Source: JADFWK01 sp035527895 (GTDB lineage: Bacteria; Desulfobacterota; DSM-4660; Desulfatiglandales; B25-G16). Taken from it: a DNA stretch of 64,000 bases. Position 1 is the stretch's first letter. Every line of letters starts with the position of its first letter. The notes beneath the pieces were generated by a model that searched no databases, was not told where the DNA came from, and saw nothing but the letters and a program-made list of their open reading frames with translations. Position numbers and translations under genes: made by a program. Below, piece after piece: positions 17,010-25,204 of the stretch. The stretch is taken from NCBI GenBank assembly GCA_035527895.1, contig DATKZQ010000081.1:1-64000 (forward strand). Direction: 5' to 3'.

Positions 17010-17864
17010 TTACTCTGCGTCCTTGGGCCTGATAAAGTCCTTTATGTGCACGACCTTTGGCCCGTCCTTTTTTCTCGGCTCCCCGTTCCTGATCTTCTTA
17101 ATCTGTTCTATATGCTCACGGAGCTCTGAGTTACTCTCCAGTATCGCCCCAATTTGGTGCTCAAATTCCCCTTGTGCGTTCTTGAGCTCGTCCGTATCAA
17201 CGGAGAAGCCGAAGAAAGATCCGAGAAGATGAAGCATCCTGATCACGACCCTAAAATTGGTGCCTCTCAGGTAGAGCGGGGAGTGCCCCCAGAGGCCGAC
17301 AAACGGATAATTCATCTGTTGCACCTTGTTCATTATCAACGAGTGGATGCCAGAGGGGCCCTCGTAGTCTATCAGGCCGACATCATTGTTGGCGAAGACC
17401 TCTCTCCACTCCATATCGGCATAGACACCGGAGACAATTGACTCTGTGTGAAGCACGTCGTCATACATACCCCCAAGACTGACGATGAGGGAGACACCCC
17501 ATTTTTTACAGAGTTGCAGTACCGTGTCCACAAAGGTTAGCCATCGGTAATCAGGCTCTTGCCCCTTTGCAAGGATGATATCATGGCCTCCCTCTTTGTT
17601 GGAAAAGAAGTAGAAAGACGTCTTGTTGAGCTTGAAATCCCTGAGTCTTCCCTCTTTTATGGCAATAACCGGTCTGTTTTGTGTAAACTGAAAAAAACAA
17701 TCTGGGTCTAATTCAGCGAGCAGAGTAGCTCTTTTTTTTCGTATGATATACTCAATCGCCTTAATCGCTGTGTTGCCGGCATTTGACCAACCCCCAAATG
17801 CGGCAATCAACACGGGTCTGTTTAATTGCGGCATTTGATAAAATGTAACTAAATCCTCAATCAT
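17010..17864 (-). CDS. PAC2 family protein (proteasome-assembly-chaperone-like fold)
   Basis: 284 residues from ATG 17864, chosen because AGGAGT lies upstream; the frame opens earlier at 17945. PAC2 features are RPVLIAAFGGWSNAGNTAIKAIEYI near the N-terminus, WGVSLIVSLGGMYDDVLHTE and GLWGHSPLYL. Bacterial PAC2 proteins are of unknown function and may be ATP-grasp-adjacent scaffolds; no proteasome genes are near. The last ~45 residues are highly charged (EHIEQIKKIRNGEPRKKDG). No operon partner is evident. Confidence 0.85.
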   Translation of the reverse strand: MIEDLVTFYQMPQLNRPVLIAAFGGWSNAGNTAIKAIEYIIRKKRATLLAELDPDCFFQFTQNRPVIAIKEGRLRDFKLNKTSFYFFSNKEGGHDIILAKGQEPDYRWLTFVDTVLQLCKKWGVSLIVSLGGMYDDVLHTESIVSGVYADMEWREVFANNDVGLIDYEGPSGIHSLIMNKVQQMNYPFVGLWGHSPLYLRGTNFRVVIRMLHLLGSFFGFSVDTDELKNAQGEFEHQIGAILESNSELREHIEQIKKIRNGEPRKKDGPKVVHIKDFIRPKDAE

Positions 17865-17950
17865 GACTTCATATACTCCTAGTGCAGTGTCCCAGCAATA
17901 ACCTGCGCAATATGCACGATCGCACAACTTCCAGAAGAACGCCACCGTAA

Positions 17951-18080
17951 ATCCGAAATTCGAATATCGAAATGCGAAACAAATCCGAATATCAAATGAC
18001 CAAAACCCAAAACCTGTTTAAATAATTGGAAAATTCGAATTTTGAAATTGTTTCGGATTTCGAATTTCGTGCTTCGAATT
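17951..18080. repeat. AT-rich TTCGAA-type foldback repeat, long copy
   Basis: It begins ATCCGAAATTCGAATATCG and ends TTTCGAATTTCGTGCTTCG, which are imperfect reverse complements, so the unit can fold back on itself. A shorter relative is at 15231-15306 in the same orientation. It fills most of the 341-base gap between the PAC2 and aminotransferase genes; no gene was seen in the rest. Confidence 0.75.
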
Positions 18081-18205
18081 TTACACGTTAACAGCTCAAA
18101 ACGAATAATCGAATCTCATTTCGTTTTCATACGTTTTTTTTGGACGTGATACGAGTGCCTCTTGCCTCAGGCCACAAAAACTGCAACGTGATCGGTTGGC
18201 ATCGG

Positions 18206-19363
18206 TCACGCTTTATAGGCTTTATAGAAAGAACGTATGGTTTCCACGATATAGTCGAGCTGCTCGTATTCCAGCTCCGGGTAAATAGGCAAGGCAAGGG
18301 TTCTTGCTGCCGCATCGAGGGCAACAGGGCACTCTTCCGGACCATAACCCAAGTATGAGAAACACTCCTGAACATGGAGGGGAACGGGGTAATAAACCTC
18401 GGTGCCTATGCCCTTTTCGGAGAGATAAGCCCTCAATCCAGCTCTTTCTCGCCCGACCTTTATCACAAATTGGTTGTAGATATGTCTTCCTTGGTGCTCG
18501 TAAGGGAGTCCAACGTGCTCGAGCCCCTTCTCTGCAAACAGCGCCCTATAGGTAAGGGCGTTCTCTCTCCGTTTTTCGGTCCATTGATCAAGGTAGTTCA
18601 ATTTTACCAGGAGAATGGCAGCCTGAAGGGCATCTAACCTGAAATTCCCGCCGATCACCTTATGGTAATACTTCGGTTCAGATCCGTGAGTCCTCAGTAT
18701 TTTGAGTCGTTCATACGCCTCATTATTGCCAGTGGTAACCATGCCCGCATCTCCGAAGGACCCGAGGTTTTTGGAGGGAAAAAAGGAAAAACAACCATAG
18801 GCTCCCATGGAACCGGCCCGGTGCAGAGATCCATCGGAGGATTGGTACTCTGCGCCAATCGCCTGGGCCGCATCTTCTATAATGACGGCGCCCAAAGACT
18901 CTGCTGTGGCCCCGATCCTGTCCATATCCGCACATTGCCCAAAAAGATGTACAGGGATTATGGCCTTGCTGCGACGCCGCTCCTCCTTGCTCATGGAGGA
19001 GATCTTTTCGTCTAATCGCTCGGGATCCATATTATAGGTTTGCTCATCAATATCGATAAACACGGGCACAGCACCTAAGCGGGCGATGGAGCCAGCGGTG
19101 GAAAAAAAGGTGTAAGGAGAGGTGATCACCAGATCTCCGGGGCCGACATGAGCACTCATCAGTGAGATGAGCAATGCATCGGTTCCCGACGAAACTCCTG
19201 CCGCATAGGTAACGCGGGTATACGCGGCTATTGCCTTCTCCAGTTCTTCTACCTTCGGCCCCAGAATGAATCTCTGGCATTCATAAACCTCCATGGTGGC
19301 TGCAAGGACTTCCTCTTTAATGGCTCTGAACTGGGCGCGCAGATCGAGTAATGGTACGTTCAC
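18206..19363 (-). CDS. DegT/DnrJ/EryC1/StrS sugar aminotransferase
   Basis: 385 residues from GTG 19363, preceded by AGGAGG; the frame opens earlier at 19408. The PLP lysine is Lys198 in FFPSKNLGSFGDAG. IPVHLFGQCADMD and IIEDAAQAIGAEY give the Asp that contacts the pyridine nitrogen. It transfers an amino group to a keto-sugar nucleotide for surface polysaccharide or glycan synthesis. The closest remembered relatives are WbpE/PseC/WecE-like enzymes, but the substrate cannot be assigned without neighbours. It follows yibQ (ending at 19412) on the same strand. Confidence 0.9.
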   Translation of the reverse strand: MNVPLLDLRAQFRAIKEEVLAATMEVYECQRFILGPKVEELEKAIAAYTRVTYAAGVSSGTDALLISLMSAHVGPGDLVITSPYTFFSTAGSIARLGAVPVFIDIDEQTYNMDPERLDEKISSMSKEERRRSKAIIPVHLFGQCADMDRIGATAESLGAVIIEDAAQAIGAEYQSSDGSLHRAGSMGAYGCFSFFPSKNLGSFGDAGMVTTGNNEAYERLKILRTHGSEPKYYHKVIGGNFRLDALQAAILLVKLNYLDQWTEKRRENALTYRALFAEKGLEHVGLPYEHQGRHIYNQFVIKVGRERAGLRAYLSEKGIGTEVYYPVPLHVQECFSYLGYGPEECPVALDAAARTLALPIYPELEYEQLDYIVETIRSFYKAYKA

Positions 19364-19411
19364 TATTGATCCTCCTTTCACGATTGACCTCACTATGCAT
19401 GCAGCCAAAAA

Positions 19412-20572
19412 TCAATTCACAAGACATGAGATAGGCACCACCTCTGTCTCATGAGTAAAGGTTGATTGGTATTTCTTTAACAGGCTGAGGGTCTCCCGGT
19501 GAGGGTGGCCAATCCCTATAGCCCGGCCCTTATACCTTGCCACGCTTAGCAGCCGTTCCATCTGAATCTTGAGGGCATTTTCCGAAAGATCATTATCCAG
19601 AAAGATGTCCCGTTTTGCCGCTTTCAGGGCCATCTTTTGTGCTGTCTTAAAGGCTACGCTTCCGCTGGTTGTTCTGCTATCAACGAAATAGAGATCCCTC
19701 TTTTTCAACGCTTCGAGCACGATCGCCATCTTCTCCTCATTTTCCGTAAACCGTGAGCCCATGTGGTTGTTGACTCCAACCGCAAAAGGGATCTGCCTCA
19801 AATCATCGTTAAGGACCTCCAGGATCGTTTCCTTGTCCATTGAAAGCAGCAGCACCCCATCTCCGGGGTTGACAGAGGGGTAATTGATAGGCTCCATAGG
19901 AAGATGTAGCATTGCTTCACGGCCCACGTGCCGAGCCCTCTGGGCAATCGCTCTGGAGTTTTGAGCAAAGGGCAAAAGAGATAGGGTGAGGGGTATATCG
20001 AGCGCAATAAATGCATTGGCAAGGGAGCTGTCATAGCCCAAATCATCTATTATGATGCCGATCTTGGGCCGAGATAAACGGTGAGGCAGCGGAAGACCGT
20101 CGCCCACGAGGTTGAGCCTATGGGTAAAAAGACCGTTACAGTATATATGGTATGTTATTTCCCCCGGTGAATGTTTGACCGCGGCAATCTCAACCGGAAT
20201 ACTGAGGGCAGCGATCCTGCTCCTGATCTCATCTCCCACCCGAGCGAGTGAATGCCCTTTTGGAATCGTAGCCTTTATGCTGTTGAAATCCCAGTGAAAC
20301 CCTTGTTTATGTCTCGGAATAACTGAGAGAAAAACGATATGCTCCAGTGGTACCCCCACAGCATAGAATCCATCGGAAATAGCCTTATCCACCAGCCTAA
20401 TGTCCCTGCTCAATCGCCTGGAAGTTGCGTACACCTCCTCGTATGGTAAGGGCGATACTTCTTTTTCAAGTCGCCGCAGGTAGCCGATGAGTATGGCCAA
20501 AATGATTGCTGCAGAACAAAGGGCAATGAGGACAAACTTCAGCTCCCTCTTCTTCTTCCGCTTCTTTGCCAT
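19412..20572 (-). CDS. yibQ: Divergent polysaccharide deacetylase (YibQ/DUF610)
   Basis: 386 residues. A basic N-terminus (KKRKKKRELK) and one membrane helix (FVLIALCSAAIILAILIGYL) anchor it, then a linker leads to the NodB-like fold. Motifs are KIGIIIDDLGYD (the DD pair), DIPLTLSLLPFAQNS, REAMLHLPMEP, VGVNNHMGSRFTE (His) and AIGIGHPH. Members are predicted periplasmic polysaccharide or peptidoglycan deacetylases. It lies 17 bases after the ctpA stop at the end of the ftsE-ftsX-envC-ctpA block, an order often kept in proteobacteria, implying a role in wall remodelling. Confidence 0.85.
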   Translation of the reverse strand: MAKKRKKKRELKFVLIALCSAAIILAILIGYLRRLEKEVSPLPYEEVYATSRRLSRDIRLVDKAISDGFYAVGVPLEHIVFLSVIPRHKQGFHWDFNSIKATIPKGHSLARVGDEIRSRIAALSIPVEIAAVKHSPGEITYHIYCNGLFTHRLNLVGDGLPLPHRLSRPKIGIIIDDLGYDSSLANAFIALDIPLTLSLLPFAQNSRAIAQRARHVGREAMLHLPMEPINYPSVNPGDGVLLLSMDKETILEVLNDDLRQIPFAVGVNNHMGSRFTENEEKMAIVLEALKKRDLYFVDSRTTSGSVAFKTAQKMALKAAKRDIFLDNDLSENALKIQMERLLSVARYKGRAIGIGHPHRETLSLLKKYQSTFTHETEVVPISCLVN

Positions 20573-20589
20573 ATCCTGCTATCTCATCA

Positions 20590-21927
20590 TCATTCTTGCG
20601 CCGGCCCGTTCACCATGGAAGAAAAGATGCTCCAGGACCGAAGTATCTGTACTGCCCTGTTCAGCTGGTTGTCGTTGGCAATGCGTTCTTGGATGTCCTC
20701 CTTTTCGTCAGCCGATACGTCTCCCTCTCGCTCCTCTTCCGCCTCCGGGGTCTCGCTCTCGAGATGACCTTGCAGATCCCTCTCTCTAATGACGGGTCCC
20801 TTTTTCACGGTCGGCTTTTCCGCCGGCGGCACAAAGGCAACCTCGATATCCGGCTCAATACCGCTCGCTTGAATCGATCTCCCATTCGGAGTGTAGTAAA
20901 GCGCTGTTGTTAGACGCAAACCGGAGCCATCCGTTAGAGGAAAGAGGGTCTGAACGGAGCCCTTTCCAAAAGTGGTGGATCCCAGGATGAGGGCCCTTTT
21001 GTTGTCTTGTAGCGCGCCGGCAACTATTTCAGATGCGCTGGCACTCCCCTCATTGACAAGAACAACCATGGGATATGTTCGAGATTCCTTGTTCTTATGG
21101 GCAACGCTTTTTTGCTCCTTCTTGTCTCGGCTCTTTATAGAGACAATCACGCCTGCATCAAGGAATTCATCTGCAACCCTTACAGCTTGGGACAGCAGCC
21201 CCCCCGGGTTGTTACGGAGATCCAGCACGAGCCCCTTCAGTTCCTTTTTGCTTTCCGTCTCTCTGAGGGCCTTGACAAGGTCTCGACCGGTATTGCTTTG
21301 GAAGTTTGATATCCGTATGTAGCCCAAATCAAAGGGAAGATAAAATGAGCGTACGCTCTTGATGGGTATTTCATCCCTGGTGATTACAAAATCAATCGGC
21401 TTTTCCAGCCCCTTCCTTTGCACCGTCAGCTTTACCTTGGTGCCCTTGGGTCCCCGTATCAGCTTGACCGCTTCCCGCATCGTCAAATCCTTTGTTGCCT
21501 TGTCCCCAACCATAATTATTACATCCCCGGCCTTCATTCCCGCCTTATCCGCAGGTGTTCCTTCAATGGGGGAGACAACAGTGAGGGCTTTGTCTTTCAT
21601 CGTTATCACGATCCCCACACCTGGAAAACTTCCCTTAGTCTCTATCATCAATTCCTTGTAGTCTTCCGGGGTGATAAATGAAGAATGGGGATCCAATGTC
21701 TCGACCATGCCCCTTATGGCACCGTAGATAAGCTCATTAGCATGAGTCTCCTCAACATAGTTCTCTTCAATCTTTCGCAAAACATCGGTGAACACCTCGA
21801 TGTTCTTGTATGCCTCTTTTGTGTCTGCCACAACGTGCCGCGAGCTTCCGCTGATCAGAAGCAAGACTATCAGAATCATGAAAAGAGGTGCCTGATACCA
21901 TATGTGGTTACGCTTTGTTATTACCAT
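20590..21927 (-). CDS. ctpA: S41 carboxy-terminal processing protease
   Basis: 445 residues from ATG 21927, preferred because GGAGAAAGGG lies just upstream; the frame also opens at 21948. An N-terminal signal anchor is followed by a PDZ domain (VGIVITMKDKALTVVSPIEGTPADKAGMKAGD) and the S41 core. In the longer numbering the catalytic pair is Ser304 in EGSASASEI and Lys329 in TTFGKGSVQ, the expected 25 residues apart. The last ~70 residues are acidic and low-complexity. It cleaves periplasmic substrates near their C-termini. It lies downstream of envC, whose family members are frequent partners of CtpA-type proteases. Confidence 0.95.
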   Translation of the reverse strand: MVITKRNHIWYQAPLFMILIVLLLISGSSRHVVADTKEAYKNIEVFTDVLRKIEENYVEETHANELIYGAIRGMVETLDPHSSFITPEDYKELMIETKGSFPGVGIVITMKDKALTVVSPIEGTPADKAGMKAGDVIIMVGDKATKDLTMREAVKLIRGPKGTKVKLTVQRKGLEKPIDFVITRDEIPIKSVRSFYLPFDLGYIRISNFQSNTGRDLVKALRETESKKELKGLVLDLRNNPGGLLSQAVRVADEFLDAGVIVSIKSRDKKEQKSVAHKNKESRTYPMVVLVNEGSASASEIVAGALQDNKRALILGSTTFGKGSVQTLFPLTDGSGLRLTTALYYTPNGRSIQASGIEPDIEVAFVPPAEKPTVKKGPVIRERDLQGHLESETPEAEEEREGDVSADEKEDIQERIANDNQLNRAVQILRSWSIFSSMVNGPAQE

Positions 21928-22223
21928 CCCTTTCTCCCTATTTGACATAAATGTTAGCCCGGTATGTAATCGCCGAGCATTCCGAGCGCTCGAGACGATT
22001 ACCTTAAGGCATTATACCCAGAAAAAGATTCCCTCGCGACTCATCGTTCGTGGCCCCACATCACGGTTGGAGGCCATTGAGGTATCGCTACAAACCCCGT
22101 TTCAATGCAAGTATTAAGCCATCTCACTCCTGCACAATCGCGCCCCAGGTTGGGTCGACCTGAAATATGGGCATCGGTTGCCACACGCTATCGGTGCAAG
22201 ACAGTCGTTTTCCCGGCTTATTG

Positions 22224-23396
22224 TTAACCCTTCCTGCCAAGCCATGCTTTGGGGTCAAGGTGCTCGCCGCCCTTTCTTATCTCAAAATACACCCCAGCAC
22301 CTGCCTCCCATCCCGGGTTTCCAACGAGGCCCACCGGCTCATCGGCTGCGACCATATCTCCTTTTTCCCTAACTCGTTCATCGAGATGGGCAAAAATGGT
22401 AAAATAGTGCGATCCGTGGTTGACAATTATCAGCTGCCCGTATCCTTTAAACCAGCCCGAAAAATCTACTCTGCCGGGAAACACTGCCCTCACCTCCTCA
22501 CCTGGAGAACCGGTTATATACACTCCCTTTCTGTGCATAAACGGATTGGATCTAACCAGTTTCGCGTCCCTCAATATCTTTCCCTCTACCGGCATGGGGA
22601 GTCTTCCCTTCATTTGCGCAAACCCTCCCGCCAGGGGCTCCTGCCTTTCTTGTGACTCCAAGCACACCACCGCCTGGCTCAGGGCTTGAGCAGCCCCTCT
22701 CAATTCCTCTATGGCCGTTCCGTAGAACTCCTTCTCCCTGTGCACTCTCATGAGCAAAAAAACCTTCTTTTCAATAGACTCTTGCAGAAATGCTATCCTT
22801 TGGTCCTTGTCCTTCCTCAAGGCTTCAAGGCGTGCCATATTCTCCTTGAGCCTCTGCACCTCATGCTCAACCTGGCTCCTCTGCCCGCCCAAGGTATCGA
22901 GCATCTTTCTATCCTGACCCATAAGTGCCTTTGTGTACTTGATGGTCTTCTGAAATTCTTGCAGAGACGTGGCAGTGACAAGAAGTCGCAGGTATCCAGA
23001 CCTGCCGAATTTGTAGAAGGCCACCAATCGCTTTTGAAGGGCTTTTTCGACAGCCATTGCGGAAATGTTGAGCTTCTGAATCCTCTTTTGGCCGCTTTGG
23101 ATCTCTTGTGAGACCGTTTGTATTGTGTCGGTCAGTTCTCTTATTTCCTTCTTCTGTTCGGCCACATCCTTTTCCAGTCTTTCCAGTTGACCCAAGAGGT
23201 CCCTTTCCTTGCCGTGAACACTATCCAGTTCTCCTTGCTGCTCCTGCAAGTATTTCTCTATCTGCTGCACCTGGGAACGGTCGCTGTCGCCAGAGGCCGT
23301 TTCTTGTGCTCGCCCGAGCCCCCCAGACAAGGAACTCAGCAAAAAGACAGCCATCATACAAACAGGTGATAGAAAAAGGCGGTTCTGTATATTCAT
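22224..23396 (-). CDS. envC: EnvC-like murein hydrolase activator with degenerate LytM domain
   Basis: 390 residues. It has a signal peptide (residues 1-30), then a long coiled coil (about 40-250, heptad-rich with many Q/E/K), then a C-terminal LytM/M23 domain. Active M23 enzymes use HxxxD and HxH zinc ligands. Here the first site reads HRKGVYITG without the Asp, and the last reads GVYFEIR where HLHFEIR is usual; only FAHLDE keeps its His. The domain is therefore predicted to be non-catalytic, like E. coli EnvC, which activates amidases when FtsEX changes shape. It overlaps the ftsX end by 4 bases, so it is translationally coupled. Confidence 0.9.
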   Translation of the reverse strand: MNIQNRLFLSPVCMMAVFLLSSLSGGLGRAQETASGDSDRSQVQQIEKYLQEQQGELDSVHGKERDLLGQLERLEKDVAEQKKEIRELTDTIQTVSQEIQSGQKRIQKLNISAMAVEKALQKRLVAFYKFGRSGYLRLLVTATSLQEFQKTIKYTKALMGQDRKMLDTLGGQRSQVEHEVQRLKENMARLEALRKDKDQRIAFLQESIEKKVFLLMRVHREKEFYGTAIEELRGAAQALSQAVVCLESQERQEPLAGGFAQMKGRLPMPVEGKILRDAKLVRSNPFMHRKGVYITGSPGEEVRAVFPGRVDFSGWFKGYGQLIIVNHGSHYFTIFAHLDERVREKGDMVAADEPVGLVGNPGWEAGAGVYFEIRKGGEHLDPKAWLGRKG

Positions 23397-24283
23397 ATTC
23401 TAAAAAACCGCCCTAACGATACGGTGCTTCCGATAAACCCAGTGATGATACTCGTTGCAACCAACAAGATAATGAATTCAGGAGAGAGAAAGATTAAATC
23501 AAGAGCACCAAATCCGATCCTGAGGTCTACCTCACTCGTTACTATCAAATACCCCAAGAAGAGGATGATAATTGCTACCGAACCACCAAGAAACCCTTGA
23601 ATTGATCCCTCGATCAGAAAAGGGGTCTTTACAAAGCCGTTCGTTGCTCCCACCAGCTTCAGTATTTCAATCTCATCTTTTCTAGAATAGATAGTCAGTT
23701 TTATGGTGTTGGTGACGATAAACAGCGCAGCGAGAAAGAGCAGACCCCCAAAAACCAGACCCACGATCTCTACCGCCCCCATGACAGCCTGAATTCGATC
23801 GATCCATTCCTGGCTATATTGCACCTCATCAACATTTTCGATTCTCTCCAGCTTCTTTTTCAACTCGTAGGGGAGTGAATCATCGATCTCGTCTCTTGAA
23901 AGAATAATCTCTAGGGAGGCTGGTAAAGGGTTTTCTTTGAGCCCATCAAGCAGTCCGGCCTTCTCTCCAAGCTGCCTCCTGAGGCTCTTCATGGCATCGT
24001 TCTTGGAAACAAACTTCGCAATGCTTACCGGATAATCGAGCAGTTGCCTCTGTATGTCTTCGATCGCGCTCCTTTCCGGGTCCTCTTTGAAATAAATGGA
24101 CATGGTCAGCGTTCTTCCCCGTTCCTGTGTCCAGGCATTGATGTTTACAAAAGCAAGGACAAAGGCATCAAAGATGAGAAACGCTATGACCATGGTGCCA
24201 ACGCCTATAAGATGAACCAGCCGATTCTCGAATATATTCCCCAGGGCCTGCCTGAAAAAATAACGCAAGAACGATATTCTCAT
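23393..24283 (-). CDS. ftsX: Cell division ABC transporter-like permease FtsX
   Basis: 296 residues. A cytoplasmic N-terminus and TM1 are followed by a periplasmic loop (about 55-165) that docks EnvC-type partners, then three C-terminal TMs. Family motifs are EWIDRIQAV, FIVTNTIKLTIYSRKDEIEILKLVGATNGFVKTPFLIEG and the FxGG loop after it. FtsX passes FtsE ATPase cycles to periplasmic amidase activators during septum splitting. ftsE ends at the base before its start, and envC overlaps its stop. Confidence 0.96.
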   Translation of the reverse strand: MRISFLRYFFRQALGNIFENRLVHLIGVGTMVIAFLIFDAFVLAFVNINAWTQERGRTLTMSIYFKEDPERSAIEDIQRQLLDYPVSIAKFVSKNDAMKSLRRQLGEKAGLLDGLKENPLPASLEIILSRDEIDDSLPYELKKKLERIENVDEVQYSQEWIDRIQAVMGAVEIVGLVFGGLLFLAALFIVTNTIKLTIYSRKDEIEILKLVGATNGFVKTPFLIEGSIQGFLGGSVAIIILFLGYLIVTSEVDLRIGFGALDLIFLSPEFIILLVATSIITGFIGSTVSLGRFFRI

Positions 24284-24934
24284 CTAGACTATCCGGCCTT
24301 TATTGAGGCTGATTATCCTTTTCATTGTTCCCGCGAGCAACTCTTGGCTATGTGTTGCCACAATCACCGTGGTCCCTCTCCTGTGAATCTCCTCTAACAG
24401 GGCCATTATTTCCATGGTCAATTCATGATCAAGATTGCCTGTTGGCTCATCGGCCAAAAGGATCAGGGGGTTATTGACGACTGCCCGTGCGATTGCCACT
24501 CTCTGTTGTTCCCCACCCGAAAGCTGAGGCGGGTAGTATCCCTCCTTGTCCGCCAGACCTAAATACCTCAAGGTTTGGTGAACCCGCTTGCGGGTTATGG
24601 CCGGCGGTATTCCTGCCACCTCCAAGCTCAGCGCCACATTTACAAACACATTGCGCCGGGTGAGGAGCTTGAAATCCTGGAAGACCACCCCTATTCTTCG
24701 ACGGAGCAAGGCGAGTTCCCTATCCCTGATCCTGTTCAGGTTTCTTCCGTCGACTACTGCATGCCCACTGGTTGGTTTTTCCGCACAGAAGATCATTTTT
24801 AGCAGCGTGGTCTTTCCTGCCCCGCTCGGTCCCGTTACAAAGACAAACTCCCCTTTTGCCACCTCGACACTGATGTCTATGAGTGCAGGATTCTGTGCCC
24901 CAAAGCTTTTATAAACATTGAAGAGTCGGATCAT
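24284..24934 (-). CDS. ftsE: Cell division ATP-binding protein FtsE
   Basis: 216 residues, a complete ABC ATPase: Walker A GPSGAGKTTLLK, Q-loop FQDFKLL, signature LSGGEQQRVAIARA, Walker B ILLADEPTGNLD and the switch His in VATHSQE. The opening MIRLFNVYKSFG and size are typical of FtsE. It powers FtsX and so the EnvC-amidase pathway. It is the first gene of the ftsE-ftsX-envC-ctpA-yibQ block. The 270 bases upstream (24935-25204) hold no recognised gene and probably its promoter. Confidence 0.96.
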   Translation of the reverse strand: MIRLFNVYKSFGAQNPALIDISVEVAKGEFVFVTGPSGAGKTTLLKMIFCAEKPTSGHAVVDGRNLNRIRDRELALLRRRIGVVFQDFKLLTRRNVFVNVALSLEVAGIPPAITRKRVHQTLRYLGLADKEGYYPPQLSGGEQQRVAIARAVVNNPLILLADEPTGNLDHELTMEIMALLEEIHRRGTTVIVATHSQELLAGTMKRIISLNKGRIV

Positions 24935-25204
24935 GGTATCAAGAACGAGCAGTTATTGCCGAGAAAAGCCAGAATGACAGGCACCCCCCCTGACATGTGC
25001 ACGCAGGTGAGTATTCGGGCCACCCAGATAGTCCAGTAAGGATGAATTTCAAATACCCTAGGCCGGCCAACCAGTCTTAACCTATAAATACGGTAGGGGT
25101 CTACGAGGTTAGTATTAGCAATGTATTGCTTGGAGTAAAGAAAAAAATCTTAACACGCCTCTAATTGTGCTCAAAGGCCTGCTCAACCATCTCAGGGCCA
25201 TGCT

